Shown one piece after another: positions 17,299-25,626 of a DNA stretch of 64,000 nucleotides; the first letter of the stretch is position 1, and the number at the start of each line of letters is the position of its first letter. This DNA comes from RFSX01 sp965248155 (GTDB lineage: Bacteria > Bacteroidota > Bacteroidia > Chitinophagales > Saprospiraceae): contig CBDFIO010000001.1 of the NCBI GenBank assembly GCA_965248155.1, forward strand, positions 1,674,001 through 1,738,000, written 5' to 3'. Made by a program: the position numbers and the translations under genes. The notes below the pieces were generated by a model. That model was not told where the DNA came from and made no database searches. It worked only from the letters and a program-made list of their open reading frames with translations.

Positions 17299-18598
17299 CT
17301 AAAAAATTTAAAACCACATTTTTAAATTCCTGTCCTCTATGTTCATAATTGTCAAACAAATCAAAACTTGCACACGCTGGAGACAATAATACTGCGTCTC
17401 CTGATTCTGCATTCTGCTGTGCAAATTCTATAGCCTCTTTCATTTCTAATGATGAGAATATAGTATCTACTACATTAGAGAAAGCAGCTCTCAGTTTGCT
17501 ATCATCTTTACAAAGACAAATCAAGACTTTAACTTTAGATTTTACATCTCCAATCAATTCTTGGTAATCGTTGCCTTTGTCCGTTCCGCCTGCAATCCAA
17601 ATCACAGGTTTTTCCATGGCCTCAAGAGCATATTTAGTCGAATCCACATTTGTTGCTTTACTATCATTTATATACTCTACCCCTTTATAAATAATAACCG
17701 GTTCAAGTCTATGTTCGATCGCTTTAAAAGTTGAAATGGCTTTGTAGATTACATTATTTTGAATGCCAACTATTTCAGCCGTTTTCATAGCAACTATTGC
17801 ATTGAATAAATTATGCTTGCCTTTTAATCTTATTTCAAAAGAAACATTATCGTCCTTTGACGATAACGAGGTCATGGGAAATATTGCAGACAGTCCATGG
17901 ACTTGAACATTCTTTTTATAGAATTCCAATCTTTTATTAATCAAGACATCGTCTTGATTAACAATCAAGTGGCCATCTGTCTTAATTGCTAAAGCCAAAT
18001 TCCATTTGGCGTCAGCATAGTTTTCTATCTGATAATCATATCTATCAAGGTGATCTGCACTTATATTCAGAATACAGCCAATATCCGCTTGGAAGGTTTC
18101 AATGTCATCCAATTGGAAACTGCTCAATTCTAAAACGAGCCAATCATAATTATCCTCAATGCATAATAATGCTGCCATTGATTTACCAATATTTCCAGCG
18201 ATTCCGACATTTATGCCAGCTTCCTTTAATGTGTGGTAAATCAGACTCGAAGTAGTGGTCTTTCCATTACTTCCGGTGACAGCGATAATTTTACCAGGAT
18301 AAAACCGGGAAGCCCATTCAATTTCAGAAATAACCATTTTGTCCCTTAGTCGAAAATGCTTGATTACTTCTGAATGTTCTGGTATTCCCGGGCTCTTGAT
18401 GATTATCTTAGCCTTTTCCAGTTTTTCAATACTGTGTCCCTTTTCTTCAAAAGGGATTTCATTTTTTATAAGTTCTTGTTTCTTTTCATTTGATATTTCT
18501 CCAAAATCTGAAACGAAAACTTCGAATCCTTTTTTCTGTGCCAATAGAGCTGCACCTAATCCACTTTCTCCTGCTCCTAAAACAGCTATTAACTCCAT
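17282..18598 (-). CDS. murD: UDP-N-acetylmuramoylalanine--D-glutamate ligase
   Basis: A cytoplasmic Mur ligase that adds D-Glu. It has an N-terminal dinucleotide-like fold (AVLGAGESGLGAALLAQKKG), the P-loop AVTGSNGKTTTSSLIYHT, the LELSSFQLDDIETF segment, NISADHLDRYD, and the C-terminal VEYINDSKATNVDSTKYALEAM typical of MurD, then WIAGGTDKGNDY. 438 residues. It follows mraY by 3 nt. Confidence 0.97.
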   Translation of the reverse strand: MELIAVLGAGESGLGAALLAQKKGFEVFVSDFGEISNEKKQELIKNEIPFEEKGHSIEKLEKAKIIIKSPGIPEHSEVIKHFRLRDKMVISEIEWASRFYPGKIIAVTGSNGKTTTSSLIYHTLKEAGINVGIAGNIGKSMAALLCIEDNYDWLVLELSSFQLDDIETFQADIGCILNISADHLDRYDYQIENYADAKWNLALAIKTDGHLIVNQDDVLINKRLEFYKKNVQVHGLSAIFPMTSLSSKDDNVSFEIRLKGKHNLFNAIVAMKTAEIVGIQNNVIYKAISTFKAIEHRLEPVIIYKGVEYINDSKATNVDSTKYALEAMEKPVIWIAGGTDKGNDYQELIGDVKSKVKVLICLCKDDSKLRAAFSNVVDTIFSSLEMKEAIEFAQQNAESGDAVLLSPACASFDLFDNYEHRGQEFKNVVLNFLGESTN

Positions 18599-18601
18599 CT
18601 G

Positions 18602-19855
18602 TCATCTTATTTTTAATGTGATAACAGTTAGTACTGCAAGTATTATTGCAACAATCCAAAATCGAATGACGATTTTCATTTCATGCATGCCTTTTTTCTG
18701 ATAATGATGATGAAGTGGAGACATTAATAATAGTCGCCGCCCCTCTCCATATTTTTTCTTTGAATATTTGTAATAAGACACCTGAATGAGTACTGATAAT
18801 ACTTCCATCAAAAAGATTCCACATAGTACAGGAATCAATAATTCCTTTCTGAGAAGTACCGCCATGACAGCAATAATGCCACCTATAGCCAAACTTCCAG
18901 TATCTCCCATAAACACACTGGCGGGATAAGAATTATACCATAAGAATCCGATGCAGGCTCCAATAAAACAGGCTGAAAAAATGACCAACTCTTCTGAATG
19001 AGGAAGATAAAAAATGTCCAAATAATCAGCAGTTATCGAGTTACCGGAAACATAGGCAAGAATACCTAGTGTGGCTCCGATAATTGCAGCGATTCCTGTC
19101 AATAAGCCGTCCAACCCGTCGGTTAAATTGGCACCATTTGAAACAGCGGTAATAATAAAAATTACCAGTGGAATAAATACCAACCAAACCCACTTGGATG
19201 ATCCTCCGGTAAAAAAAGCATAATTAAGCTGGTTGTTCTTCAAGAATGGAAGAGTGGTGTAACTCGCCTTAACATAGGCCATTTCTTTTGTTGTGGGTTC
19301 CTGATTCACTTGAGGAACAATCACTTCAAAAGATTCTACGACTTCCAAATTTCTTTCTTGAGCATCAGCCAATGGCATCCTTATGACAATGTCATCATGA
19401 GTCAGCATTACAATACCAACAATAAGACCAAGAACAACTTGTCCAAAAATTTTGAATTTTCCTGACAATCCGTCTTTATCCTTCTTAAATACCTTGATAT
19501 AATCATCAATAAATCCGATCGAAGTAATCCATACGGTTGTGACAAGCATTAATATGATATATATATTATTTAGCTTGGCTAACAATAAGGTCGGAACAAT
19601 TATGGCTAGCATAATAATAACTCCACCCATAGTCGGTGTGCCTTCTTTTTGCTTCTGCCCTTCCAACTCTAAATCCCTAACGGATTCTCCTACTTGCAAT
19701 AATTTCAAAGAACGTATGATCTTATTCCCAAACAGTAATGATATCATAAGCGATATGATTACTGCGAGTGCAGATCTAAATGATATAAACTGAAACAATC
19801 CTGCCCCCGGCAGATTGAATTGATTTTCTAAGTATTCAAATAAATGATATAACAT
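18602..19855 (-). CDS. mraY: Phospho-N-acetylmuramoyl-pentapeptide transferase MraY
   Basis: An integral membrane enzyme that makes lipid I from UDP-MurNAc-pentapeptide and undecaprenyl phosphate. About ten transmembrane segments, with the catalytic motifs GTPTMGGVIIM, FIDDYIKV (DDxxK), NLTDGLDGL, FMGDTGSLAIGG and the ending SPLHHHYQKKGMHE. Between the fourth and fifth helices there is a ~60-residue insertion (about residues 160-220), an insertion I have met in MraY of this phylum and not in E. coli. 417 residues. A terminator-like hairpin lies directly upstream. Confidence 0.96.
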   Translation of the reverse strand: MLYHLFEYLENQFNLPGAGLFQFISFRSALAVIISLMISLLFGNKIIRSLKLLQVGESVRDLELEGQKQKEGTPTMGGVIIMLAIIVPTLLLAKLNNIYIILMLVTTVWITSIGFIDDYIKVFKKDKDGLSGKFKIFGQVVLGLIVGIVMLTHDDIVIRMPLADAQERNLEVVESFEVIVPQVNQEPTTKEMAYVKASYTTLPFLKNNQLNYAFFTGGSSKWVWLVFIPLVIFIITAVSNGANLTDGLDGLLTGIAAIIGATLGILAYVSGNSITADYLDIFYLPHSEELVIFSACFIGACIGFLWYNSYPASVFMGDTGSLAIGGIIAVMAVLLRKELLIPVLCGIFLMEVLSVLIQVSYYKYSKKKYGEGRRLLLMSPLHHHYQKKGMHEMKIVIRFWIVAIILAVLTVITLKIR

Positions 19856-19866
19856 CTTTCTTTTCT

Positions 19867-19929
19867 AAAAAATAACAGTTAACAGTAGGAATTCGAATCT
19901 TTATCCGAACAGACCCTACTGCAACTGTT
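19867..19929 (-). promoter_or_regulatory. Terminator-like hairpin (possible attenuator) between murE and mraY
   Basis: In the 117-bp gap, the only wide one in the operon, the minus strand folds as AACAGTT + CAGTAGG pairing with CCTACTG + AACTGTT (plus-strand arms 19874-19880/19883-19889 and 19915-19921/19923-19929) with a small internal bulge and a short TTCG/CGAA helix in the loop. It is followed by ATTTTTT, then the mraY start 12 nt further. The layout is that of an intrinsic terminator inside the operon. Attenuation, RNA processing or mRNA stabilisation are possible roles; none can be chosen from sequence. Confidence 0.65.
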
Positions 19930-19972
19930 AAAACCAACCTGAGAATGATAATAGAACCTACTCTTCTATATC

Positions 19973-21430
19973 TTACTCGTGCATAAATGCACTCAATATT
20001 TGTTTATCATTAAAAGGGATCCTTTGTCCCTTGATCTCTTGATATTTTTCGTGCCCTTTGCCCGCAACCAAAATAAGGTCACCTTCTCGTGCCATTTTGC
20101 ATGCTACTTTTATCGCTTCCTTCCTGTCAACTATCTCCAGCACGTGATCCTGGCTTGTTCCTTTCAGACCCAGAAGCATATCCGAAATAATCACGTCCGG
20201 ACTTTCATCCCTTGGGTTGTCTGAGGTTAGAATCACTAAGCCACTTAATCTTGAAGCTATAGCTGCCATTTTTGGTCGTTTTGTTTTATCGCGGTTTCCA
20301 CCACAACCTACAACGGTAATTATTCTGGCATTCTTTTGTTTGACTTTTACTAGAGTCTCCAAAACATTTTTCAGAGCATCAGGTGTATGAGCATAATCGA
20401 CGACCGCACTATAATTGTAATTCACACTGCTCATTACATCCATTCGTCCTTCAGCACTATCAATATTACTTAAGGCTGTTAATACAGCTTGTTTGTCAAT
20501 TCCCAGTATCATGCTTACACCAAAGACTGCCAGAATATTGTAGGCGTTAAATTCACCAATCAATTTTAAGTACACTTCGGTTGAATCAATTTGCATTTGT
20601 AAACCTGAAATTTCATTGGAAATAATTTTTCCTTTAAAATCACTTAGCTTCCTTAAGGAATAAGACTTCACATTTGCATTACAATTCTGAGTCATGACCG
20701 TTCCATTCTTGTCATCGATATTTGTGAGAGCAAAAGCCTCTTTATCAAGATTATCAAATAACATCTTCTTCGCTTTAATGTAGCTATCGAATGAATGATG
20801 ATAATCCAGATGATCATGAGTAATGTTTGTAAAAACAGCTACATCAAAATCGATACAATCTATTCGGCCCTGATCCAAAGCATGAGAACTAACTTCCATG
20901 AAGACATGTGTCACATCTTTTTCATACATCATATTGAACAAGTTCTGAAGGCTTAAAGCATCCGGAGTTGTCAATTCAGCTTCATGAGACTGATCATCAT
21001 ACTTAATACTGATCGTTGAAATCAATCCGCAATTATATCCCAAGTCTGAAAACACATCGTATAGCATACTTGCGATCGTTGTCTTTCCATTGGTACCAGT
21101 AATCCCAACTAATGTCAATTTTGAGGACGGATGATCATAATATGATTGGGCAATTATGTTGACCGCTTTTCTGGCATTTTCTACCAGTATATAAATACAG
21201 TCCTCCCTATCTATGTAATCAGGATTATCCAAGACAACAACAGATGCACCGTTATTCACAGCTTTCTGAATGTAATCATGTCCGTCTGACAATGTTCCTT
21301 TATAGGCAAAAAACAAATAATCATCTTTTGCTTTCCTTGAATCAATAGTCAGGCCTTTGACGCTTAGTTTTGGAATTTCTAAGTCATTTAAAATTGTGAT
21401 TGACTCTAGTATTTTATCCAGTTTTTTCAA
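19973..21430 (-). CDS. murE: UDP-MurNAc-tripeptide synthetase MurE
   Basis: A Mur ligase that adds the third stem residue. It has KGLTIDSRKAKDDYLFFAYKG at the UDP site, P-loop VGITGTNGKTTIASMLYD, TPDALSLQ, MEVSSHALDQGRID, ADYAHTPDAL, and the substrate-selecting DNPRDESP motif, whose DNPR form marks the meso-diaminopimelate enzymes. 485 residues. No ATG is available at the expected place; a TTG at 21430 (MKKLDKILES) is the likely start. 37 nt behind ftsI. Confidence 0.96.
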   Translation of the reverse strand: MKKLDKILESITILNDLEIPKLSVKGLTIDSRKAKDDYLFFAYKGTLSDGHDYIQKAVNNGASVVVLDNPDYIDREDCIYILVENARKAVNIIAQSYYDHPSSKLTLVGITGTNGKTTIASMLYDVFSDLGYNCGLISTISIKYDDQSHEAELTTPDALSLQNLFNMMYEKDVTHVFMEVSSHALDQGRIDCIDFDVAVFTNITHDHLDYHHSFDSYIKAKKMLFDNLDKEAFALTNIDDKNGTVMTQNCNANVKSYSLRKLSDFKGKIISNEISGLQMQIDSTEVYLKLIGEFNAYNILAVFGVSMILGIDKQAVLTALSNIDSAEGRMDVMSSVNYNYSAVVDYAHTPDALKNVLETLVKVKQKNARIITVVGCGGNRDKTKRPKMAAIASRLSGLVILTSDNPRDESPDVIISDMLLGLKGTSQDHVLEIVDRKEAIKVACKMAREGDLILVAGKGHEKYQEIKGQRIPFNDKQILSAFMHE

Positions 21431-21467
21431 TAATGTAGATTTATCACTTTTGATAAATTCATAATTC

Positions 21468-23576
21468 CTATTTCAAATAAATTTTAATCAATTGTCCATC
21501 TATATTTCGTCCAGCAGGAATGGATTGTTTGTAAACTTTTCCTAATCCACTAAACTCAACTTTCAATCCCAGGCTTTCCAAAACATAGACTGCATCTCTG
21601 AGTCCCATTCCTTTTACATCCGGAATTGTTTTTTTCAATATTTTCTTCTCATCAATCGACAGAACTTCAGACTGGGTTTCCAATTTCACCCATCTCTGTT
21701 TACTTTTTTCATCATAAATCACTCCTATATATTCCAAGAGCTCTTTATAATCTGTTCGGTATCCTGCATGTGCTTTTATAACAGGAACTTCTATCGATTC
21801 TCTTTCAACAGGATTGTATTCTAATCCAGATAATCTTTGAACAATATCTCTGAATATAGGACCAGCAACCTGAGACCCGTAATACGCTCCTTTCGGATTA
21901 TAAACCACAACTATTGCTGAATATTTTGGATTTTCAGCTGGAAAATACCCTGCAAATGAGGCGTTGTATTCTTTCCTATCTGTGCTTTTCCAATAATTCA
22001 ACCGGGTGGTTCCGGTCTTACCTGCAAAAGAGGTGTTCTTGACTTTCAAATTTTTAGCAGTGCCGCTTTCGGCAACGCCTTTCAATAATTGCTGCGCCTT
22101 TAATATTGTGGCTGGTTCAGCAATTCTTTCATTTATTGTTTGAGGATGGATTTTATTAATACGTTTTCCATCTTCATATATTTCTTTAACGAGGTAAGGC
22201 TTCATCATTCTACCGTCATTGGCCACGGCGTTATAGAAATTCAAGACTTGCAATGGAGTCATTGTTAATTCATAACCATGAGCCATCCAAGGGACTGTTG
22301 TTCCCGACCAGGTGTTATGCGCTTTAGTATTAAATGACGCTGGATCCTTTATAAAAGGTTGAGCTTCACCAGAAATTTGAATTCCTGTTTTTTCAGCCAC
22401 ACCCATCTTTTTTAGAGCCGTAACAAAATCATTCCATTGTGATTTTTTACCAAAGGCTTCGAAAGCAGAATTGGCCATACCTACATTTGATGACAGTTCA
22501 AAAACTTCTTTGAAACTGAGTACATTTCTTTTGTGCAATTCACTATCGTACATCCATCTGTCATAAAACTTCTTCTTTCCTCCATTAACCACAACCTCAT
22601 CATCGAGTTGTATGTGATTCCCTTCAAGTAATGCCATTGCTGACATCAGCTTAAAAGTCGAACCTGGTTCACTCAATCTGCCAACAGCGTAGTTGTATTC
22701 TTCACGATAAATACCTTCATCAACCTTCCCAAGATTCGAAATAGCTCTTATTGCTCCTGTTTTTACATCCATTACTATTACTGATCCCCCATCAGCATCA
22801 TATTTTTGCAGAACCTGCAATAATTCATGATGGGTAATATCCTGGATATGCATATCTAGGGTCGTCACTATATCTCCTCCGCGTTCCTGATTTACAACTT
22901 CCGGATCCATAACTGGTAACCAAATATCTCCCGGCAGTCTTCGCATCAATCTTTTCTCAACTTCTCCTGAGAGCACTTTATCAAATGATCCTTCAATGCC
23001 TATTTTATCTGCATTTTTACGATTAAGACCTATCGTCCTGTATGCCAGGTTTTTAAATGGTTTTTCACGCGAATTTTTCCTTTCAAATAAAAAGCCACCT
23101 CGATTTTTTGAGTAGCTGAACAAAGGCATAGTTTTGAGTAAATCCAATTGATCTTTGCTAACTCTTTTCAGCAAGGGGTAGTATCTACTGCCGGCTTTCT
23201 TATTGAGGATTCCAGCGCGTCTTTCAGTTAGCAATTCCGATCTCCATTCTGCTGATGTTTTGCCGAAATGTTTTTCTAATTCTTTCGATAAACCATCAAT
23301 ATTCTGAATAAAATCTTGCTCTGAAGATGTCACCAAATCAACATATATGTCAAAATATGGAAGTGAGGTCGCGAGAATATTGCCATGGGTGTCATAAATA
23401 TTTCCTCTTTCTCCTTCTACTTCTATCCATTTAATATTCTTTCCACCCAGATCACGCCATTTATCTCCTTCCAGCAAAGAAGTCTTTACCACCTTGCCTA
23501 ATATGATTATCGCAAACAGAACGAATCCGAAAAAAACCAGATAAACTCGTACTAAAAGTTCATTTTTCCTATCCAT
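21468..23576 (-). CDS. ftsI: Penicillin-binding protein, class B transpeptidase (FtsI/PBP3) with PASTA domain
   Basis: The septal peptidoglycan transpeptidase. It has a short cytoplasmic N-terminus, one transmembrane helix (VYLVFFGFVLFAIIILG), the class B dimerisation domain (WIEVEGERGNIYDTHGNILAT), and a transpeptidase domain with the serine motif STFK (EPGSTFKLMS, about residue 305), SSN (about 365) and KTG (AGKTGTTRLN, about 535). The last ~65 residues form one PASTA repeat (IPDVKGMGLRDAVYVLESLG), which E. coli FtsI lacks. 702 residues. It forms the septal synthase with FtsW from the same operon. Confidence 0.96.
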   Translation of the reverse strand: MDRKNELLVRVYLVFFGFVLFAIIILGKVVKTSLLEGDKWRDLGGKNIKWIEVEGERGNIYDTHGNILATSLPYFDIYVDLVTSSEQDFIQNIDGLSKELEKHFGKTSAEWRSELLTERRAGILNKKAGSRYYPLLKRVSKDQLDLLKTMPLFSYSKNRGGFLFERKNSREKPFKNLAYRTIGLNRKNADKIGIEGSFDKVLSGEVEKRLMRRLPGDIWLPVMDPEVVNQERGGDIVTTLDMHIQDITHHELLQVLQKYDADGGSVIVMDVKTGAIRAISNLGKVDEGIYREEYNYAVGRLSEPGSTFKLMSAMALLEGNHIQLDDEVVVNGGKKKFYDRWMYDSELHKRNVLSFKEVFELSSNVGMANSAFEAFGKKSQWNDFVTALKKMGVAEKTGIQISGEAQPFIKDPASFNTKAHNTWSGTTVPWMAHGYELTMTPLQVLNFYNAVANDGRMMKPYLVKEIYEDGKRINKIHPQTINERIAEPATILKAQQLLKGVAESGTAKNLKVKNTSFAGKTGTTRLNYWKSTDRKEYNASFAGYFPAENPKYSAIVVVYNPKGAYYGSQVAGPIFRDIVQRLSGLEYNPVERESIEVPVIKAHAGYRTDYKELLEYIGVIYDEKSKQRWVKLETQSEVLSIDEKKILKKTIPDVKGMGLRDAVYVLESLGLKVEFSGLGKVYKQSIPAGRNIDGQLIKIYLK

Positions 23577-23592
23577 TTGCGCCTTTCAATTC

Positions 23593-23862
23593 TCAACTTT
23601 GATCAGAATCAATCATAATTGGAGCCGATTCATTTTTCTTCAATCCTTTACCTTCAAGGTTCTTAGCCAATTGAGATTCTGTACATTTAAATATGATGTC
23701 ACTTTTGACTTCCTGATACTCCGATTTCGCATCTTCCACTTCTTTTTCAAGATGTGATATCTTTCTTAATTTTCTTTCTGCCTGATGCGCATTAGCGATA
23801 TAGATGACACCTAGCAGAGTCAACAATAGAATGAAACTTAAATGCTTTGAAATGTTTTTCAT
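23593..23862 (-). CDS. ftsL: FtsL-like divisome membrane protein
   Basis: A small bitopic protein of 89 residues: a short basic N-terminus, one transmembrane helix (LSFILLLTLLGVIYIANA), then a heptad-rich coiled coil (LRKISHLEKEVEDAKSEYQEVKSDI). The family is too diverged for motif evidence; topology and position between rsmH and ftsI decide. I take the ATG at 23862; a TTG at 23868 overlapping the rsmH stop (TTGA) would add two residues and is possible, since ftsQ uses the same arrangement. Confidence 0.82.
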   Translation of the reverse strand: MKNISKHLSFILLLTLLGVIYIANAHQAERKLRKISHLEKEVEDAKSEYQEVKSDIIFKCTESQLAKNLEGKGLKKNESAPIMIDSDQS

Positions 23863-23864
23863 TT

Positions 23865-24764
23865 TCAAATTTTTAGACCTACCCTCATTTTCGCACTTCT
23901 CGATCTACTGTTTATTTTTTGTTCTTCCTCTGCAGGAAGAATTAATTTCCTTTCCAGCTTAATTTCACTCAGGTTTCGACCATAATCGTCTTTTTGAACT
24001 TCTCCGCTTATCGAACCTGTTTTCATAAAGCGTTTAACAATTCTATCTTCCAAAGAGTGATAACTTATGACTACCAATTTTCCTCCTGGCTTCAAGACTC
24101 TAATTGTGTCTTCTAACATGTCCTTCAGGGCTTCAAGCTCATCATTCACTTCTATTCTAACAGCCTGATAAACCTGAGAATAATAGCGATGTTTATCTCC
24201 ATAGCTCATATTATCCAAAAGCTTATTCAACTCTGATGTTGTTCGAATTTCCTTGACTTCTCTACGATGTTTTACAATGGCTTCAGCTAAGGTTTTAGAA
24301 TTTCTTATTTCCCCATATTCACTGAAAACAGATTGCAATTTTTTAGCATCATATTGATTTAATACCATTCTTGCATTTAATGGAGATTCTTCATCCATTC
24401 TCATATCCAATTCACTGTCAAATCGGTGTGAAAAACCTCTGTAATCGGTATCAAACTGATGCGATGAAACACCTAGATCAGCAAGAATTCCATCAACCTT
24501 TGGTACATCCAACCATTTCCAAAATCTATAGAGATATCGAAAATTGGCTTTCACAGCTACCAATCGCTTGTCATCCTTAATCTGTCCTTTTGATTCTACA
24601 TCCTGATCAAAAATTATTAAGCCTCCTTTGGGACTTAATTGTTTGAGGATTTCATTTGAATGGCCTCCACCACCAAAAGTCAAATCCATATACAAACCGT
24701 CTGCGTTCTCTATCAAATGATCGATAGACTCTTTTAAAAGTACCGGAACATGGAACTTACTCAT
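23865..24764 (-). CDS. rsmH: 16S rRNA (cytosine-1402-N4)-methyltransferase RsmH
   Basis: A SAM-dependent methylase (MraW) acting on C1402 in the decoding centre. It starts MSKFHVPVLLKESIDHL, with the SAM motif YMDLTFGGGGHSNEIL, GILADLGVSSHQFD, GFSHRFDSELDMRMD, the RIEVNDEL segment and the C-terminal VVISYHSLEDRIVKRFM. The ATG at 24764 is chosen from this conserved start; the longer reading up to 24836 lies inside mraZ. It overlaps the mraZ stop by 8 nt. 299 residues. Confidence 0.96.
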   Translation of the reverse strand: MSKFHVPVLLKESIDHLIENADGLYMDLTFGGGGHSNEILKQLSPKGGLIIFDQDVESKGQIKDDKRLVAVKANFRYLYRFWKWLDVPKVDGILADLGVSSHQFDTDYRGFSHRFDSELDMRMDEESPLNARMVLNQYDAKKLQSVFSEYGEIRNSKTLAEAIVKHRREVKEIRTTSELNKLLDNMSYGDKHRYYSQVYQAVRIEVNDELEALKDMLEDTIRVLKPGGKLVVISYHSLEDRIVKRFMKTGSISGEVQKDDYGRNLSEIKLERKLILPAEEEQKINSRSRSAKMRVGLKI

Positions 24765-25224
24765 TATCGGACCCTTGATTGCCGCCGCCAAAAACTTCTT
24801 CGGCGAGTTCAGAGAAACTATCCGGTTCCTCTCCAATCGTACGTTCGTAAGCCACCTTGGACCAAACTTCGATCATATCTTGATATGCGAACAAAACCAC
24901 TTCTTTATCGATACCTGCGTATTCGATAAGGCTTTTGGGTATTAAGATCCTATCTGAAGCATCAGCAATAATTGCTGTAGCGCCGCGATAGAAATATCTT
25001 ACAGCCTGTCTGTTCTTTTTAATGTAGATGTTGAGCTGGTTTAATTCTTTCGTCTTTTCATCCCAAACATCTTTAGGGTAGATCATCAAATGATTTTCAA
25101 ACCCTCGGTTAACCATAAATTCATATGCACCAGTTCCGCTTAGTTGGCGGATTAAATTTGCTGGAAGCTTAACGCGACCTTTCGCATCTAGCTTGCATTC
25201 AAACTCTCCAGTTAGCTGGTACAT
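24757..25224 (-). CDS. mraZ: Transcriptional regulator MraZ
   Basis: An AbrB-fold DNA-binding protein that heads and represses the division operon. It has two copies of the SpoVT/AbrB-like motif: FECKLDAKGRVKLPANLIRQL and ATAIIADASDRILIPKSLIEYAG, the first with the DxKGR signature. The ATG at 25224 gives 155 residues, the usual size; the frame is open further upstream but would swallow the promoter and operator. Its own target sites are visible upstream at 25268-25292. Confidence 0.95.
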   Translation of the reverse strand: MYQLTGEFECKLDAKGRVKLPANLIRQLSGTGAYEFMVNRGFENHLMIYPKDVWDEKTKELNQLNIYIKKNRQAVRYFYRGATAIIADASDRILIPKSLIEYAGIDKEVVLFAYQDMIEVWSKVAYERTIGEEPDSFSELAEEVFGGGNQGSDNE

Positions 25225-25251
25225 ATCATTCAATTTAAGTGGTCGACAGCT

Positions 25252-25259
25252 CAAATGTA
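25252..25259 (-). promoter_or_regulatory. -7 promoter element of the dcw operon
   Basis: On the minus strand the sequence is TACATTTG, a perfect match to the Bacteroidota -7 consensus TAnnTTTG. It would place the transcript start roughly 20-25 nt before the mraZ ATG. No clear TTTG lies in the -33 region, which is taken up by the MraZ boxes. Confidence 0.7.
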
Positions 25260-25267
25260 CATTTCTT

Positions 25268-25292
25268 TCCCACTTTTTCCCACTTTCACCCA
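25268..25292 (-). promoter_or_regulatory. MraZ operator: three TGGGN direct repeats
   Basis: On the minus strand TGGGT, TGGGA and TGGGA recur at exactly 10-bp steps (plus-strand 25288-25292, 25278-25282, 25268-25272). Direct TGGGN repeats with 5-nt spacers are the known MraZ recognition sites. They lie immediately upstream of the -7 element, so bound MraZ would block RNA polymerase: a self-repression loop over the whole operon. Confidence 0.88.
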
Positions 25293-25626
25293 TTTTAATT
25301 CTTATATAAATTAAAAAAACTAATAATACATAAGAACCTGTAAGTAAATGACTTACATATTGCTTGTAAATCACTTATATAAACGTCTACTTATCAAGGG
25401 AAAATGAGAATACTTCAGGTTGGAATTTATAGTATTCTTATTGAATCATCTATAAATCAGTAGTAAATATATTAAAATAATATATAATATAATAAAGTAT
25501 ATGCTTATTTAATTCAAAATGAGGGACTTGGCGGAATACGCATTTTGTTGACAAACAAAATAGGAAGGTTTATGATAGCCAATCTATATTGATTGGCTTT
25601 GTTCATATACAATCACGGAATTTTTG

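Noticed and set aside
19883..19915. A TTCGAATC string like a tRNA T-loop between murE and mraY
   Set aside because: No acceptor, D or anticodon stem can be drawn; the string is the loop of the larger hairpin listed as attenuator.
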